Of a stretch of 64,000 nt of DNA, positions 34,748 through 42,518 are shown in pieces. Where the stretch lies: positions 62,001 to 126,000 of the forward strand of contig NZ_JABUNR010000005.1 in the NCBI RefSeq assembly GCF_013343715.1, written 5' to 3'. The number at the start of each line of letters is the position of its first letter. Position 1 is the first letter of the stretch. Below the pieces are notes generated by a model that was given only the letters and a program-made list of their open reading frames with translations, was not told where the DNA came from and did not search any database. This stretch comes from Mesobacillus harenae (lineage in GTDB: Bacteria > Bacillota > Bacilli > Bacillales > Cytobacillaceae). A program made the position numbers and the translations under genes.

Positions 34748-35812
34748 TTGAAGATACTTATAACAGGGGCCAATGGGTTTTTAGGAAAGAAGCTTAGCTT
34801 AAACCTATTAGAGCAGGGGCATGATATGTACTTATTGGTAAGGAAAAGCAGCCGATTGGATTCTTTTATGAAGAATGAAGGAAAGAACTACTCTTCAAAG
34901 ATTCATATAATAGAAGGTGATGTTACAGATAGATATCTTGGATTAACCAGTCAGCTACTTGATGCTTTACAAGGTAAAATAGATGCAATTTACCATGCCG
35001 CTGCACTGTTATCATTTGATGAAAAAGATAAGGATAAAACTTTTATGATCAATGTACAAGGTACCGAAAATGTGCTGGATTTTGCACTAAAGATCGGTTG
35101 TCCCAAGGTATTATATATTAGCACTGCCTATACAGTCGGAAAAGAAGTGTCAGGCTCTGAAGCACTTTATTCAACTGACCGAAGCTTTGTGAACCCCTAT
35201 GAGGCTTCCAAGTGCAAGGCTGAGCACCTTGTATACGGATACAAAGACAGTCTGAAGATTGCCATTCTCCGCCCATCAATCATAATTGGTGATTCCAAGA
35301 CAGGGAATGCGGACACTAATTTCGGTTTGTATGGATTTTTAAAAGGCATTAAAATCTTGAAAAAAAGAGCAGACCGCAATCTAAATAAAAACCCATATAA
35401 GCTGGTCCTTGATCCGGATATTGCACAGAATTTGGTACCGATAGACTATGTAATTGATGTTTTGACAGCAGCATTAAACCATAGCAAAAATGGCGATATA
35501 ATAAACATTACAAATCCAAATCCTCCCCTGCAGTCAGAGATTTTGTCGATTGTAAAGGAGGTCCTGGATTTCCCGCAATTGGAGCTTCATTCATTTCTAT
35601 CAAGGGAAGAAATGACAAACGAAGAGTTGGGCTTTCATCATTCAATGGCTATTTTTAACAGCTATTTTCAAAGAACTATTGATTTCCCTACTGCAAATAC
35701 GAAAAAAATGCTTTCCTCTGCAGGAGTTCCGCTTCTGGATATGGATAGACAAATGTTAAAGAGAATTATAAAAGTGTTTTTAATGGAAAAGACAAGGGTT
35801 GTTCACACATAG
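34748..35812 (+). CDS. Extended SDR-family NAD(P)-dependent epimerase/reductase
   Basis: 354 residues, TTG start with AAAGGTTGAGATG upstream. Rossmann motif ITGANGFLGKKL, HAAALLSF, STAYTVG and the catalytic-type YEASKCKAE (YxxxK variant: Tyr, three residues, Lys) are visible. The pattern VTGANGFLG...NVQGTENVLDFA with LRPSIIIGDSKTG resembles the thioester-reductase/male-sterility group (NAD_binding_4) or nucleoside-diphosphate-sugar epimerases. Substrate unknown. It is a single-gene unit with a shared terminator. Confidence 0.82.
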   Translation: MKILITGANGFLGKKLSLNLLEQGHDMYLLVRKSSRLDSFMKNEGKNYSSKIHIIEGDVTDRYLGLTSQLLDALQGKIDAIYHAAALLSFDEKDKDKTFMINVQGTENVLDFALKIGCPKVLYISTAYTVGKEVSGSEALYSTDRSFVNPYEASKCKAEHLVYGYKDSLKIAILRPSIIIGDSKTGNADTNFGLYGFLKGIKILKKRADRNLNKNPYKLVLDPDIAQNLVPIDYVIDVLTAALNHSKNGDIINITNPNPPLQSEILSIVKEVLDFPQLELHSFLSREEMTNEELGFHHSMAIFNSYFQRTIDFPTANTKKMLSSAGVPLLDMDRQMLKRIIKVFLMEKTRVVHT

Positions 35813-35858
35813 CTTTGTATTTCTTCTGCCTTTAAAGAGAACTCCCATTGGAACCTAA

Positions 35859-35892
35859 AAGACCGCGTATAAGTACCAATCCGCGGTCTTTT
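35859..35892. terminator. Terminator of the SDR gene
   Basis: AAGACCGCG and CGCGGTCTT arms followed by TTTCC. Confidence 0.8.
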
Positions 35893-36112
35893 CCGCATTC
35901 CTGATTTAAAGAATTCTTGGTTTGTCATTAATTAATGCCTATAGAGCGCATTATTAAAACACACTCCTATGACTTGAAGAGCTAGCCGAATTATTATAAA
36001 CTGACATACTGCTAAAATTTTACTACCTGATCCTCTTACAAAAATCCGAGCATATTCCTTTATGCAAGAGCTACAACCATGGAGCTAAGCAACCTGCGGA
36101 CCCAGCCACAAA
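35893..36112. other. Intergenic region
   Basis: No gene, RNA or repeat recognised between the two terminators. Confidence 0.3.
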
Positions 36113-36114
36113 AA

Positions 36115-36154
36115 TAAATACCAGGCATCATTCAACAAATCTCGACGCCTGGTA
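36115..36154 (-). terminator. Terminator of the three-TM gene
   Basis: TACCAGGC and GCCTGGTA arms with a 20-base loop; the minus strand then reads TTTATTTTT. Confidence 0.65.
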
Positions 36155-36173
36155 CTCTACATAAAAACTTTGC

Positions 36174-36473
36174 CTAAGGTGTTGTAAATCCCAAAATCCC
36201 CATTAGGATCGGCACAAAAACAGTACCGAGGATGAGGAAGGTTACGGTTAACATTCCGCTGTATTTGAGCAATCCCCTCTCTCGGCGAATAATACCTACT
36301 GCCCCCAGCAGGTTGCTGACAATCATTGAACTGATTGCCGAGAAAAACAGCAATTTTATCGTATTGGCCTTTTCTACAGAAGGCTCGCCACCTGCGATTA
36401 AATAACTTAAAGCTAAAAAACTGATTCCAAGGATGATAAAAACCGCAGATGTTCTGCTATAGGCGTTGTTCAT
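36174..36473 (-). CDS. Small integral membrane protein, unknown function
   Basis: 99 residues from ATG 36473; TGGGAGG lies seven bases upstream. Three hydrophobic helices are visible (AVFIILGISFLALSYLIAGG, LLFFSAISSMIVSNLLGAVG, MLTVTFLILGTVFVPILMG), with RRERGLLK between the last two. I do not recognise the family. It has its own terminator. Confidence 0.65.
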   Translation of the reverse strand: MNNAYSRTSAVFIILGISFLALSYLIAGGEPSVEKANTIKLLFFSAISSMIVSNLLGAVGIIRRERGLLKYSGMLTVTFLILGTVFVPILMGILGFTTP

Positions 36474-36933
36474 AAGGCACCTCCCAATAAAATTAGGCAG
36501 CATGTTTCTATAAAATTTGTATTAATGGAAAAAATTCCAAACATGTTACCTTCTTCCCTTTCAACTTCTTTTACTTTGTATAATAATGGTGCTTACTAGC
36601 AGGTTATAGGAGGTAAATAGATTGAATAATACTGAGAACCTTTTTTCGGTAAATGGTAAATTTAATTTGCGGAAATACGCTTTATTTGGCTCTCAATCTT
36701 TCTGAAGTTTAATATTTCTCCACTATAAAAGCGGGGTATTCAGCTATAGTTCATCATCAGCAATTACCCTGCTCGGCTACTCCAGCATGAACTTCATAAT
36801 CTTAATCTATTATCTTTTTGCCACCCAAGTGACCGGCAACACCTGTAAGTGCAATTTGAACTTTATATAATTTATACAAAAACGCGATTGAGGGTTCCGG
36901 TTTAAAAGAAAAGATGGTGATTACTTTTGGCTG

Positions 36934-37235
36934 GATGATTTATTAATGCTTGCTAAACCACAGACGGCGAAATTGGAATTCGCCAATTTGATCGAAATCA
37001 TAAACAATGTTGCCGTGCTATTAAATAGACAGGCTTTATTAACGAATATTGCAATTGAGTACAGGGCTAGGTAACAGATCTGAGGGTTTCTTGCGAAGTA
37101 AACAAAATTAAATAAGTGATTATTAATATAGTTAAAAATGCATTCGAGACGATGTCGAGTGGAGGGAAGATTACCATCAAAGCTAAGTATGAGCAGGAAT
37201 TTGTTCTTTTAAGCATTCAGGATTCTACCGACGCC
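36934..37235 (+). pseudogene. Decayed sensor histidine kinase fragment
   Basis: In one frame the region reads DDLLMLAKPQTAKLEFANLI, then on to a stop at about 37072; this matches the end of the HisKA domain (compare DDYLTFAKP in the KinB-like protein at 14827). In another frame it continues VSCEVNKIK, a TAA, then VIINIVKNAFETMSSGGKITI, the N-box of the ATPase domain (compare NIGKNSIEAMPSGG). A frameshift, an in-frame stop where relatives have Gln, and loss of the G1/G2 part show it is non-functional. The H-box, if ever here, is lost or unrecognisable upstream. Confidence 0.75.
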
Positions 37236-37302
37236 TTGCTCTTCGTATATTTTAAAAATCATCCTATCTTTGCAGGCTATTCCGCTTTTCCACTATTATA
37301 CA

Positions 37303-37332
37303 AAAAAGTGCACGCTTTTCGCATGCACTCTT
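37303..37332 (-). terminator. Terminator of cstA
   Basis: AGTGCATGCG and CGTGCACT arms; the minus strand continues TTTTTTG. It lies 18 bp past the stop. Confidence 0.82.
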
Positions 37333-37349
37333 TCCGATATTTTTATGTT

Positions 37350-38801
37350 TTATGCAACCTTTTTCCATCCAGAGATATCTTCTTCAAGCGGAAGATTATT
37401 TGCTCTGGCTTTTTTAGCGGCAATGAAGAATATTACTGTCACAGCTACTGTTGCAATTGCAGCACCAATATAGGCAACATTTAATGATAACCCGAATCCG
37501 ATTGGAGCGTTCAGGATATAAGTGGTTGTTGCCATTGTCATGAAAATACCAGGAACTGCTGCAATCCAGTAGTTTTTCTTAGCAATGAACAAGTACATGG
37601 CGCCAACCCATAAAGCAATTACGGCTGTGGATTGGTTTGCCCAAGAGAAGTATCTCCATAATAATGTGAAGTCAATTTTTGTTAAGGCAAAAGAAATAAC
37701 AAATAGCGGAAGTGCAATCCATAGACGGCTCATGATTTTCTTTTGTGAAAGATTGAAGTAATCTGCAATAATCATACGTGCACTGCGGAAAGCTGTATCA
37801 CCAGAAGTGATCGGCAGGATGATAACTCCCAAAACTGCAAGTGTTCCACCAATTGCACCAAGCATTAACGTAGATGCTTCACTTACTACTGCACCTGGTC
37901 CTCCATTAGCAAGAAGCTCGTTAAGTCCTGTTGCTCCATCAAACAGGCTCATAGCCGCAGCTGCCCAAATCATAGCTATAATACCTTCTGCGATCATCAT
38001 GCCGTAAAAAATCTTCCGGCCTTGTTTTTCATTTTGTGTTGTACGAGAAATAATCGGCGTTTGTGTTGCGTGGAAACCTGAAAGAGCTCCACAAGAAATG
38101 GTTAAGAATAATAATGGAAATATAGGTGCATTATCAGGATGCAGATTTGAAAACGAAAGTTCAGGGATTGGTGCTCCTGTAAAGACAAGTCCTGCTCCTA
38201 CTCCAACAGCACTTATTAAAAGTAAAGCTCCAAAGATCGGGTAAAATCTTCCGATAATTTTATCGATAGGAAGCAGTGTTGCTAGTATATAATAGATGAA
38301 AATAGCTGTCAGGATTAACCACATTGCTGCATAGCCATCCATCAGAGTGTAAAGCAATCCTGCTGGAGCAGTTACAAACACTGTTCCAACCAGTAATAGC
38401 AATAACACGGCGAATGCATTAACAACATGCTTCATTACTTTACCTAGAAATCTTCCGGCCAGCTCTGGAAGGTGGGCACCACGGTTACGAATCGAGATCA
38501 TACCAGTTAAATAATCATGGACAGCACCGGCAAAAATACAGCCGACCACGATCCAAATAAATGCTACTGGGCCATAAAGCGCTCCCATGATTGGTCCGAA
38601 GATAGGTCCTACACCGGCTATGTTTAATAATTGAATCAAGGAATTTTTCTTTGTGGTCATCGGGAGATAATCAACATCATCTTGATGCGTGTAAGCTGGT
38701 GTTGTTCTTCCTTCGTTCACTCCAAAAACTTTTTCTACAAACTTGCCATACGTGAAATATCCGACAATCAAAAGCACTACACCTGCCAGAAATGTATACA
38801 C
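37350..38801 (-). CDS. cstA: CstA-family carbon-starvation/pyruvate transporter
   Basis: 483 residues, GTG start after GGGGGGATTATA. It is a membrane protein with many helices, containing NIAGVGPIFGPIMGALYGP, GCIFAGAVHDYLTGMISIR and SGDTAFRSARMII, all strongly conserved in CstA/BtsT (YjiY). Its length is that of the short Gram-positive form (~480), shorter than E. coli CstA (~700). E. coli BtsT takes up pyruvate and is controlled by the LytS-like BtsS/BtsR system; here a LytS/LytTR pair lies just upstream on the same strand. The promoter region has a cre-like site and repeated LytTR-box-like elements. Confidence 0.93.
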   Translation of the reverse strand: MYTFLAGVVLLIVGYFTYGKFVEKVFGVNEGRTTPAYTHQDDVDYLPMTTKKNSLIQLLNIAGVGPIFGPIMGALYGPVAFIWIVVGCIFAGAVHDYLTGMISIRNRGAHLPELAGRFLGKVMKHVVNAFAVLLLLLVGTVFVTAPAGLLYTLMDGYAAMWLILTAIFIYYILATLLPIDKIIGRFYPIFGALLLISAVGVGAGLVFTGAPIPELSFSNLHPDNAPIFPLLFLTISCGALSGFHATQTPIISRTTQNEKQGRKIFYGMMIAEGIIAMIWAAAAMSLFDGATGLNELLANGGPGAVVSEASTLMLGAIGGTLAVLGVIILPITSGDTAFRSARMIIADYFNLSQKKIMSRLWIALPLFVISFALTKIDFTLLWRYFSWANQSTAVIALWVGAMYLFIAKKNYWIAAVPGIFMTMATTTYILNAPIGFGLSLNVAYIGAAIATVAVTVIFFIAAKKARANNLPLEEDISGWKKVA

Positions 38802-38824
38802 TATAATCCCCCCAAATAAAGTTA

Positions 38825-38838
38825 TGAATGCGTTTACA
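38825..38838. promoter_or_regulatory. Candidate cre site for CcpA upstream of cstA
   Basis: TGAATGCGTTTACA matches the catabolite-responsive-element consensus TGWAANCGNTNWCA at all defined positions but one. It is 24 bp upstream of the GTG start, so it probably overlaps the promoter or transcript start, fitting glucose repression of a starvation transporter. Confidence 0.6.
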
Positions 38839-38861
38839 TGGATTATATAGTAGAAACGCAG

Positions 38862-38930
38862 GTTAAAATGCTTTTTGGGTTTAACATGCCGGAATTAGGG
38901 ATTAACATGTTGATTTAAGAGATTAACATG
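38862..38930 (-). promoter_or_regulatory. LytTR-box-like direct repeats upstream of cstA
   Basis: TTTAACATG, ATTAACATG and ATTAACATG at 38880, 38901 and 38922 repeat with an exact 21-bp period (two helical turns). A weaker GTTAAAATG lies at 38862. Read on the cstA strand the repeat is CATGTTAAT, compatible with the GTT-core of LytTR-domain binding sites, which are ~9-bp direct repeats with ~12-bp spacers. The set lies about 60-130 bp upstream of cstA. Confidence 0.65.
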
Positions 38931-38965
38931 TAGAAAGCGATTACATACAAAATCGCTAGTACCTT

Positions 38966-39150
38966 GAATAGCCCGACAAGCGCTAGAAGATGGTGTTGTT
39001 CTTTGACTTCATCATCCAGACCGAAGAGACTTCGAGAGTGGAGGCCTGAGCTAGACAGTAGTCAAGGGCAAAGATTTTATACATGCTTATCTTTGAACAA
39101 AGCGCAAGTACCCGTAAGTCGAAGTACACTAGGCGCCGGTTACTGAAGCA
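38966..39150. repeat. Degenerate hairpin-type repeat relic
   Basis: CCCGACAAGCGCTAGAAGAT...GCCTGAGCTAGACAG resembles the end-to-end layout of the units at 59765-60180 (CGACAGGC...GGAGCTAGACAA). AAAGCGCAAG...CTAGGCGCCGG at about 39099-39140 recalls the start and end of the same element. Strongly decayed. Confidence 0.4.
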
Positions 39151-39187
39151 GGATGCAGTCAACCAGTACGATTATCTGTATTATGAA

Positions 39188-39208
39188 ACTTTTATAGTTT
39201 CCTAAACA
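39188..39208. repeat. Second copy of a 21-bp motif
   Basis: ACTTTTATAGTTTCCTAAAC plus A differs by one base from the sequence at 9104-9124. In both places a terminator follows within a few bases and a degenerate repeat lies before it. Confidence 0.55.
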
Positions 39209-39209
39209 A

Positions 39210-39254
39210 AAAACAAGCAGGATCGACATATAGCAATTGTCTTTCCTGCTTGTT
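39210..39254 (-). terminator. Terminator of the lytS-lytR-like operon
   Basis: AACAAGCAGGA and TCCTGCTTGTT arms with a loop of about 20 bases; the minus strand then reads TTTTTTGTTT. It lies just past the stop at 39268. Confidence 0.75.
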
Positions 39255-39267
39255 ATGGAGTTCTTTT

Positions 39268-39999
39268 CTATAACTCTAGTTTTGAGCGCAGCGCTTTTAC
39301 ATAGTTTCTGCTGACAGACAGCATTTCTGGCCTGCCCGTTACTTCAAGCTGATAAGCACCATTAAACCAAGGCGTAAGCCGATTAACGTAATGAAGGTTA
39401 ACCAAATAGCTTTTATGAATTCTAAAAAATGAAAATGTGGTTAAACGGGCTTCTAAGTCCTTTAAAGGTGATTTAAGATCGTATTCTCCTGTTTTTGTGA
39501 TAATCCTCGTCATCTTTTCATCCCTGTATATATACAGAATATTAGTTGGCTCAAGATAAATTATTTCTCCACTTTCTTCAACAGCCAGCTTTCCAGAGGT
39601 CCTTACAGCCGCCTTTTCTGAAGATTCTAGCAAAAGTTTTTCTATGCGTTTAATTGTCTGCCGGAGCTGCTCTTCGTCATAAGGTTTTAATAGGTAATCA
39701 GTCGCTTCATAACGAAATGCTTCTGCTGCGAATTGCGGGTAAGCTGTTGCAAATATAATTAAAGGCACTTTTTTTAACTCAAGCAAAGACTTTGCCACTT
39801 GCATCCCATTCATTTTTGGCATTTCAACATCTAAAAATACTACGTCAGGCTGGATTTGCAGGCATCTCATCAAAGCTGCCTCCCCTGTATCTGCCTCTCC
39901 AGCGATTTCTATTGAAGCATGCTCGGACAGCAAATGCTTTAATTCATCTCGAGCATATCTTTCATCATCAACTATAATTGCTTTAATTTTCTTATCCAT
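39268..39999 (-). CDS. lytR: LytR/AlgR-family response regulator (LytTR DNA-binding domain)
   Basis: 243 residues: receiver domain (residues 1-~120; phospho-acceptor Asp in DVVFLDVEMPKMNG, with FATAYPQFAAEAF and LLKPYDE following) and a LytTR domain (~140-243) with YIYRDEKMTRII, FFRIHKSYLVNL and SVSRNYVKALRSKL. It overlaps the kinase stop by one base. By analogy with BtsR/YpdB and B. subtilis LytT it should activate a nearby transporter, here cstA, through LytTR boxes. Confidence 0.92.
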   Translation of the reverse strand: MDKKIKAIIVDDERYARDELKHLLSEHASIEIAGEADTGEAALMRCLQIQPDVVFLDVEMPKMNGMQVAKSLLELKKVPLIIFATAYPQFAAEAFRYEATDYLLKPYDEEQLRQTIKRIEKLLLESSEKAAVRTSGKLAVEESGEIIYLEPTNILYIYRDEKMTRIITKTGEYDLKSPLKDLEARLTTFSFFRIHKSYLVNLHYVNRLTPWFNGAYQLEVTGRPEMLSVSRNYVKALRSKLEL

Positions 40000-41735
40000 T
40001 ATACTTCCTCCGTAATCGGAATCACAAAGCTGATTTCCGTCCCCTTATTCAGCCGGCTTGTTATATTAAGCGCTGATTTTTCACCGAACATCATCGTTAA
40101 TCTCCTGTTTACGTTGTATAGTCCAAGGCCAGTTCCAGACACAGACTGGACAACGTCCTTACCAATTTGTCCGATTCTTTCTTCACTCATTCCACTGCCA
40201 TTGTCTGCTACCTTAACTTTTATCGCATTTCCGTCTGCAAAAACCGTGATCACAATCAAACAACCCTTTTCCATATCTTTAATCCCGTGTTTAATTGCGT
40301 TTTCAACAATAGGCTGCAATGTAAGCGGCGGGATTCTTTCAGTAAGAACATCGTCTTCAATCTTGTATAGAACCTGAAGTTTGTCAACAAACCTTGCCTC
40401 TTCTATAGCCAGGTAAGCCTTTACATGCTTCAGCTCTTGTTCCAGACTTGTGATATGGAGGGTGGTGGCAGTCAGGTTTTGCCGTAAGAAATGAGAGAGA
40501 GAAATCAATAACTTCCTAGCCATACCTGGATTAATTCTAATCAGTGAAACAATGGTATTAAGTGAGTTAAATAGAAAATGCGGGCTGATTTGTGCCTGAA
40601 GAGCCTTTATTTCTGCTTCCTGTGCCAATTGATAAGCTCGGTCTGCTTCAGCAATTTCAAGCTGATTACTTAAAAGGACACTTAGCCCGGATATCAGCTC
40701 CATTGCAACGTTTGTAATCTCTTTTTCAGAACGGAAATAGAACTTAAGAGTTCCAATCGTTTTGCCCCGCTGTTTTAAAGGAGCAATTACCGCTGCACCG
40801 AGCGGACATCCCTCTTCTCGGCAAAAAATCATTTCTCCGTTAGCCACAACCAGCTCACCGCTATCTAGTACATCTTTTGTTATTTGTGTCTGAATTGGGT
40901 TATTAGCATGGTGGTGATCATCACCAATTCCAACATGAGCTAATATTTCATTTCTATTTGTGATCGCTACAGCACTTGTTTGGACTTCGGTGTGAAGAAT
41001 TCTGCAAACCGCTTCAGCTGATTCGGTTGTAATTCCTTTCCTTAAAAAGGCCAGTGTCTGGTCCGCGATTCGCAAGGTCTTTTGAGCTTGCAGGGCACCT
41101 GCCTTTTCCTCTTCGTTGACCACATTTTTAATAATAAGCAGGAAGAGTGCCGAACCGATTCCATTAGCAACGATCATCGGCACACCAATAATTCCTACTA
41201 GCGTAATGGCTTGTTCAAGCGGGCGTGCAAGCAGGATGATAATTATCATCTGCACCAACTCCGCTAGAGCCCCGACCAGGAAGGCAACAGGTAGTGTAAC
41301 ATGTTTATTTTTACGAAAAAACGCTCCTGCAATGATACCTGCAATGATTGAAGCCAATCCGCATGAAACCGCAGTAAAGCCACCAAGTGTCAGTCTATGA
41401 AGCCCGGCTATTAATCCAGCACCAATACCGACCTTATAGCCACCTAGTAAACCGGCCAAAACGACTCCAATGACTCTGGAATTAGCCAAAGCCTCATCTG
41501 CATTCAAATCTGCGTTCCAGCGTTGAAAGCCTAGTGACTCTGTGCTAAAAGCGATCCCAGAGTAGGTCCCGATAATGCCAAAGAAGCCAAAAAATAGGAT
41601 TGCTGTGTACTGCTGACGCCGGCTAATGTTTTCATAGTGGATCATGTCTCTAAAAAAGCGAAATCTAGTTAAGATGAAGGCAATCGTCACGATAATTCCA
41701 AGCCGTTCCACCATGGTTATCAGCAGTTCAAACAT
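39999..41735 (-). CDS. lytS: LytS-family sensor histidine kinase
   Basis: 578 residues, ATG with AAAAGGAG upstream. It has an N-terminal 5TMR-LYT membrane sensor (~1-205, with NADLNADEALANSRVIG, GAGLIAGLHRLTLGG), a GAF domain (~225-360), then the His_kinase/HATPase core with HFLFNSLNTIVSLIR (phospho-His) and NAIKHGIKD, GSGMSEERIG, GTGLGLYNV. The architecture is that of LytS/BtsS/YpdA, which sense pyruvate or membrane state. Coupled to the LytTR regulator. Neighbouring cstA points to pyruvate sensing. Confidence 0.93.
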   Translation of the reverse strand: MFELLITMVERLGIIVTIAFILTRFRFFRDMIHYENISRRQQYTAILFFGFFGIIGTYSGIAFSTESLGFQRWNADLNADEALANSRVIGVVLAGLLGGYKVGIGAGLIAGLHRLTLGGFTAVSCGLASIIAGIIAGAFFRKNKHVTLPVAFLVGALAELVQMIIIILLARPLEQAITLVGIIGVPMIVANGIGSALFLLIIKNVVNEEEKAGALQAQKTLRIADQTLAFLRKGITTESAEAVCRILHTEVQTSAVAITNRNEILAHVGIGDDHHHANNPIQTQITKDVLDSGELVVANGEMIFCREEGCPLGAAVIAPLKQRGKTIGTLKFYFRSEKEITNVAMELISGLSVLLSNQLEIAEADRAYQLAQEAEIKALQAQISPHFLFNSLNTIVSLIRINPGMARKLLISLSHFLRQNLTATTLHITSLEQELKHVKAYLAIEEARFVDKLQVLYKIEDDVLTERIPPLTLQPIVENAIKHGIKDMEKGCLIVITVFADGNAIKVKVADNGSGMSEERIGQIGKDVVQSVSGTGLGLYNVNRRLTMMFGEKSALNITSRLNKGTEISFVIPITEEV

Positions 41736-41903
41736 AAGTCTGCTCCTTTTACATTCAGGATTTTATTGTCCAAGTTTCTTCTCCCCATCTTAATTGAAAA
41801 AACTAAAAATGAAAAGTTCAGATTTTTTTCAGCTTGCCTATTCCGTAGGAGCCAATTGGTGGCGGTTATAAAAACAACAATTAGCTTGTATACAGCCTGA
41901 CAT

Positions 41904-41930
41904 AAAAAAGGCAGCTAGATGGCAGCTGCC
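41904..41930 (-). terminator. Terminator of the ECF sigma gene
   Basis: GGCAGCT and AGCTGCC arms; the minus strand continues TTTTTTATG. It lies just after the stop at 41955. Confidence 0.75.
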
Positions 41931-41954
41931 TAATAATTAGGTTAATTTATATGG

Positions 41955-42482
41955 TCACGCTGTGCATTTTTGAAGGTAAATTGATTTTAGCTGCTTTCTT
42001 GCGCGATAAAGCCTTGTTTTTACAGTCGAAGACTTAATTTGCAGGGCATTGGCGATTTCATCTTCCTTTAAGCCGAATTTCGCCTTTAGCAGCAGAACTT
42101 CCTGATATTCAGAGGACAGCTGTGTGAGAAGCTCCTGGATATCATCTTTTAAAAATGTTGCCGCTGCTTCCTGTTCCAAACCCACCCCATAATCTGTTCC
42201 CATCTGTACTTGTTCAATAATTACCTGATCAACGAGGATACAGTTTTTTCGTTTATCTGACCGAAGGAAGTCAATTGCTGTTCGGGTCGCGATACAGCTC
42301 AGCCACCCGCCGATTTTGCCTTCATCTTCAATCGTATCGATCTTTTTGAAAGCTTTAATAAAGGTTTCTTGAACAATATCTTCAGCAATGTACGGATCAC
42401 GCACTATACAAATAGCGGTTTTATAAAGCCTGTTTGAATAATTGGAAACAAGCTCATTAAAATCAATCGTTTTGCTGGCCAC
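41955..42482 (-). CDS. ECF-type RNA polymerase sigma factor
   Basis: 175 residues, GTG start after TGGAGGTGTGAG. Region 2 is visible as DPYIAEDIVQETFIKAFKK and region 4 as SEYQEVLLLKAKFGLKEDEIANAL then SSTVKTRLYRARKQLK. No anti-sigma gene follows; the preceding gene, 36 bp upstream on the same strand, is the ABC permease. The layout suggests the last gene of a GntR-ATPase-permease-sigma operon, recalling the sigY-yxl type of ECF/ABC association in B. subtilis. The regulon is unknown. Confidence 0.88.
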   Translation of the reverse strand: MASKTIDFNELVSNYSNRLYKTAICIVRDPYIAEDIVQETFIKAFKKIDTIEDEGKIGGWLSCIATRTAIDFLRSDKRKNCILVDQVIIEQVQMGTDYGVGLEQEAAATFLKDDIQELLTQLSSEYQEVLLLKAKFGLKEDEIANALQIKSSTVKTRLYRARKQLKSIYLQKCTA

Positions 42483-42518
42483 TTCTCACACCTCCAGTTC
42501 CTTGAATAGGATTCCAGC

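Noticed and set aside
37116-37484. 122-residue plus-strand frame as an intact gene
   Set aside because: Only its first ~40 residues resemble a kinase N-box; the rest reads antisense into cstA. Treated as part of the kinase pseudogene.
38964-39146. 60-residue plus-strand frame
   Set aside because: Lies wholly in a decayed repeat relic; no start signal.
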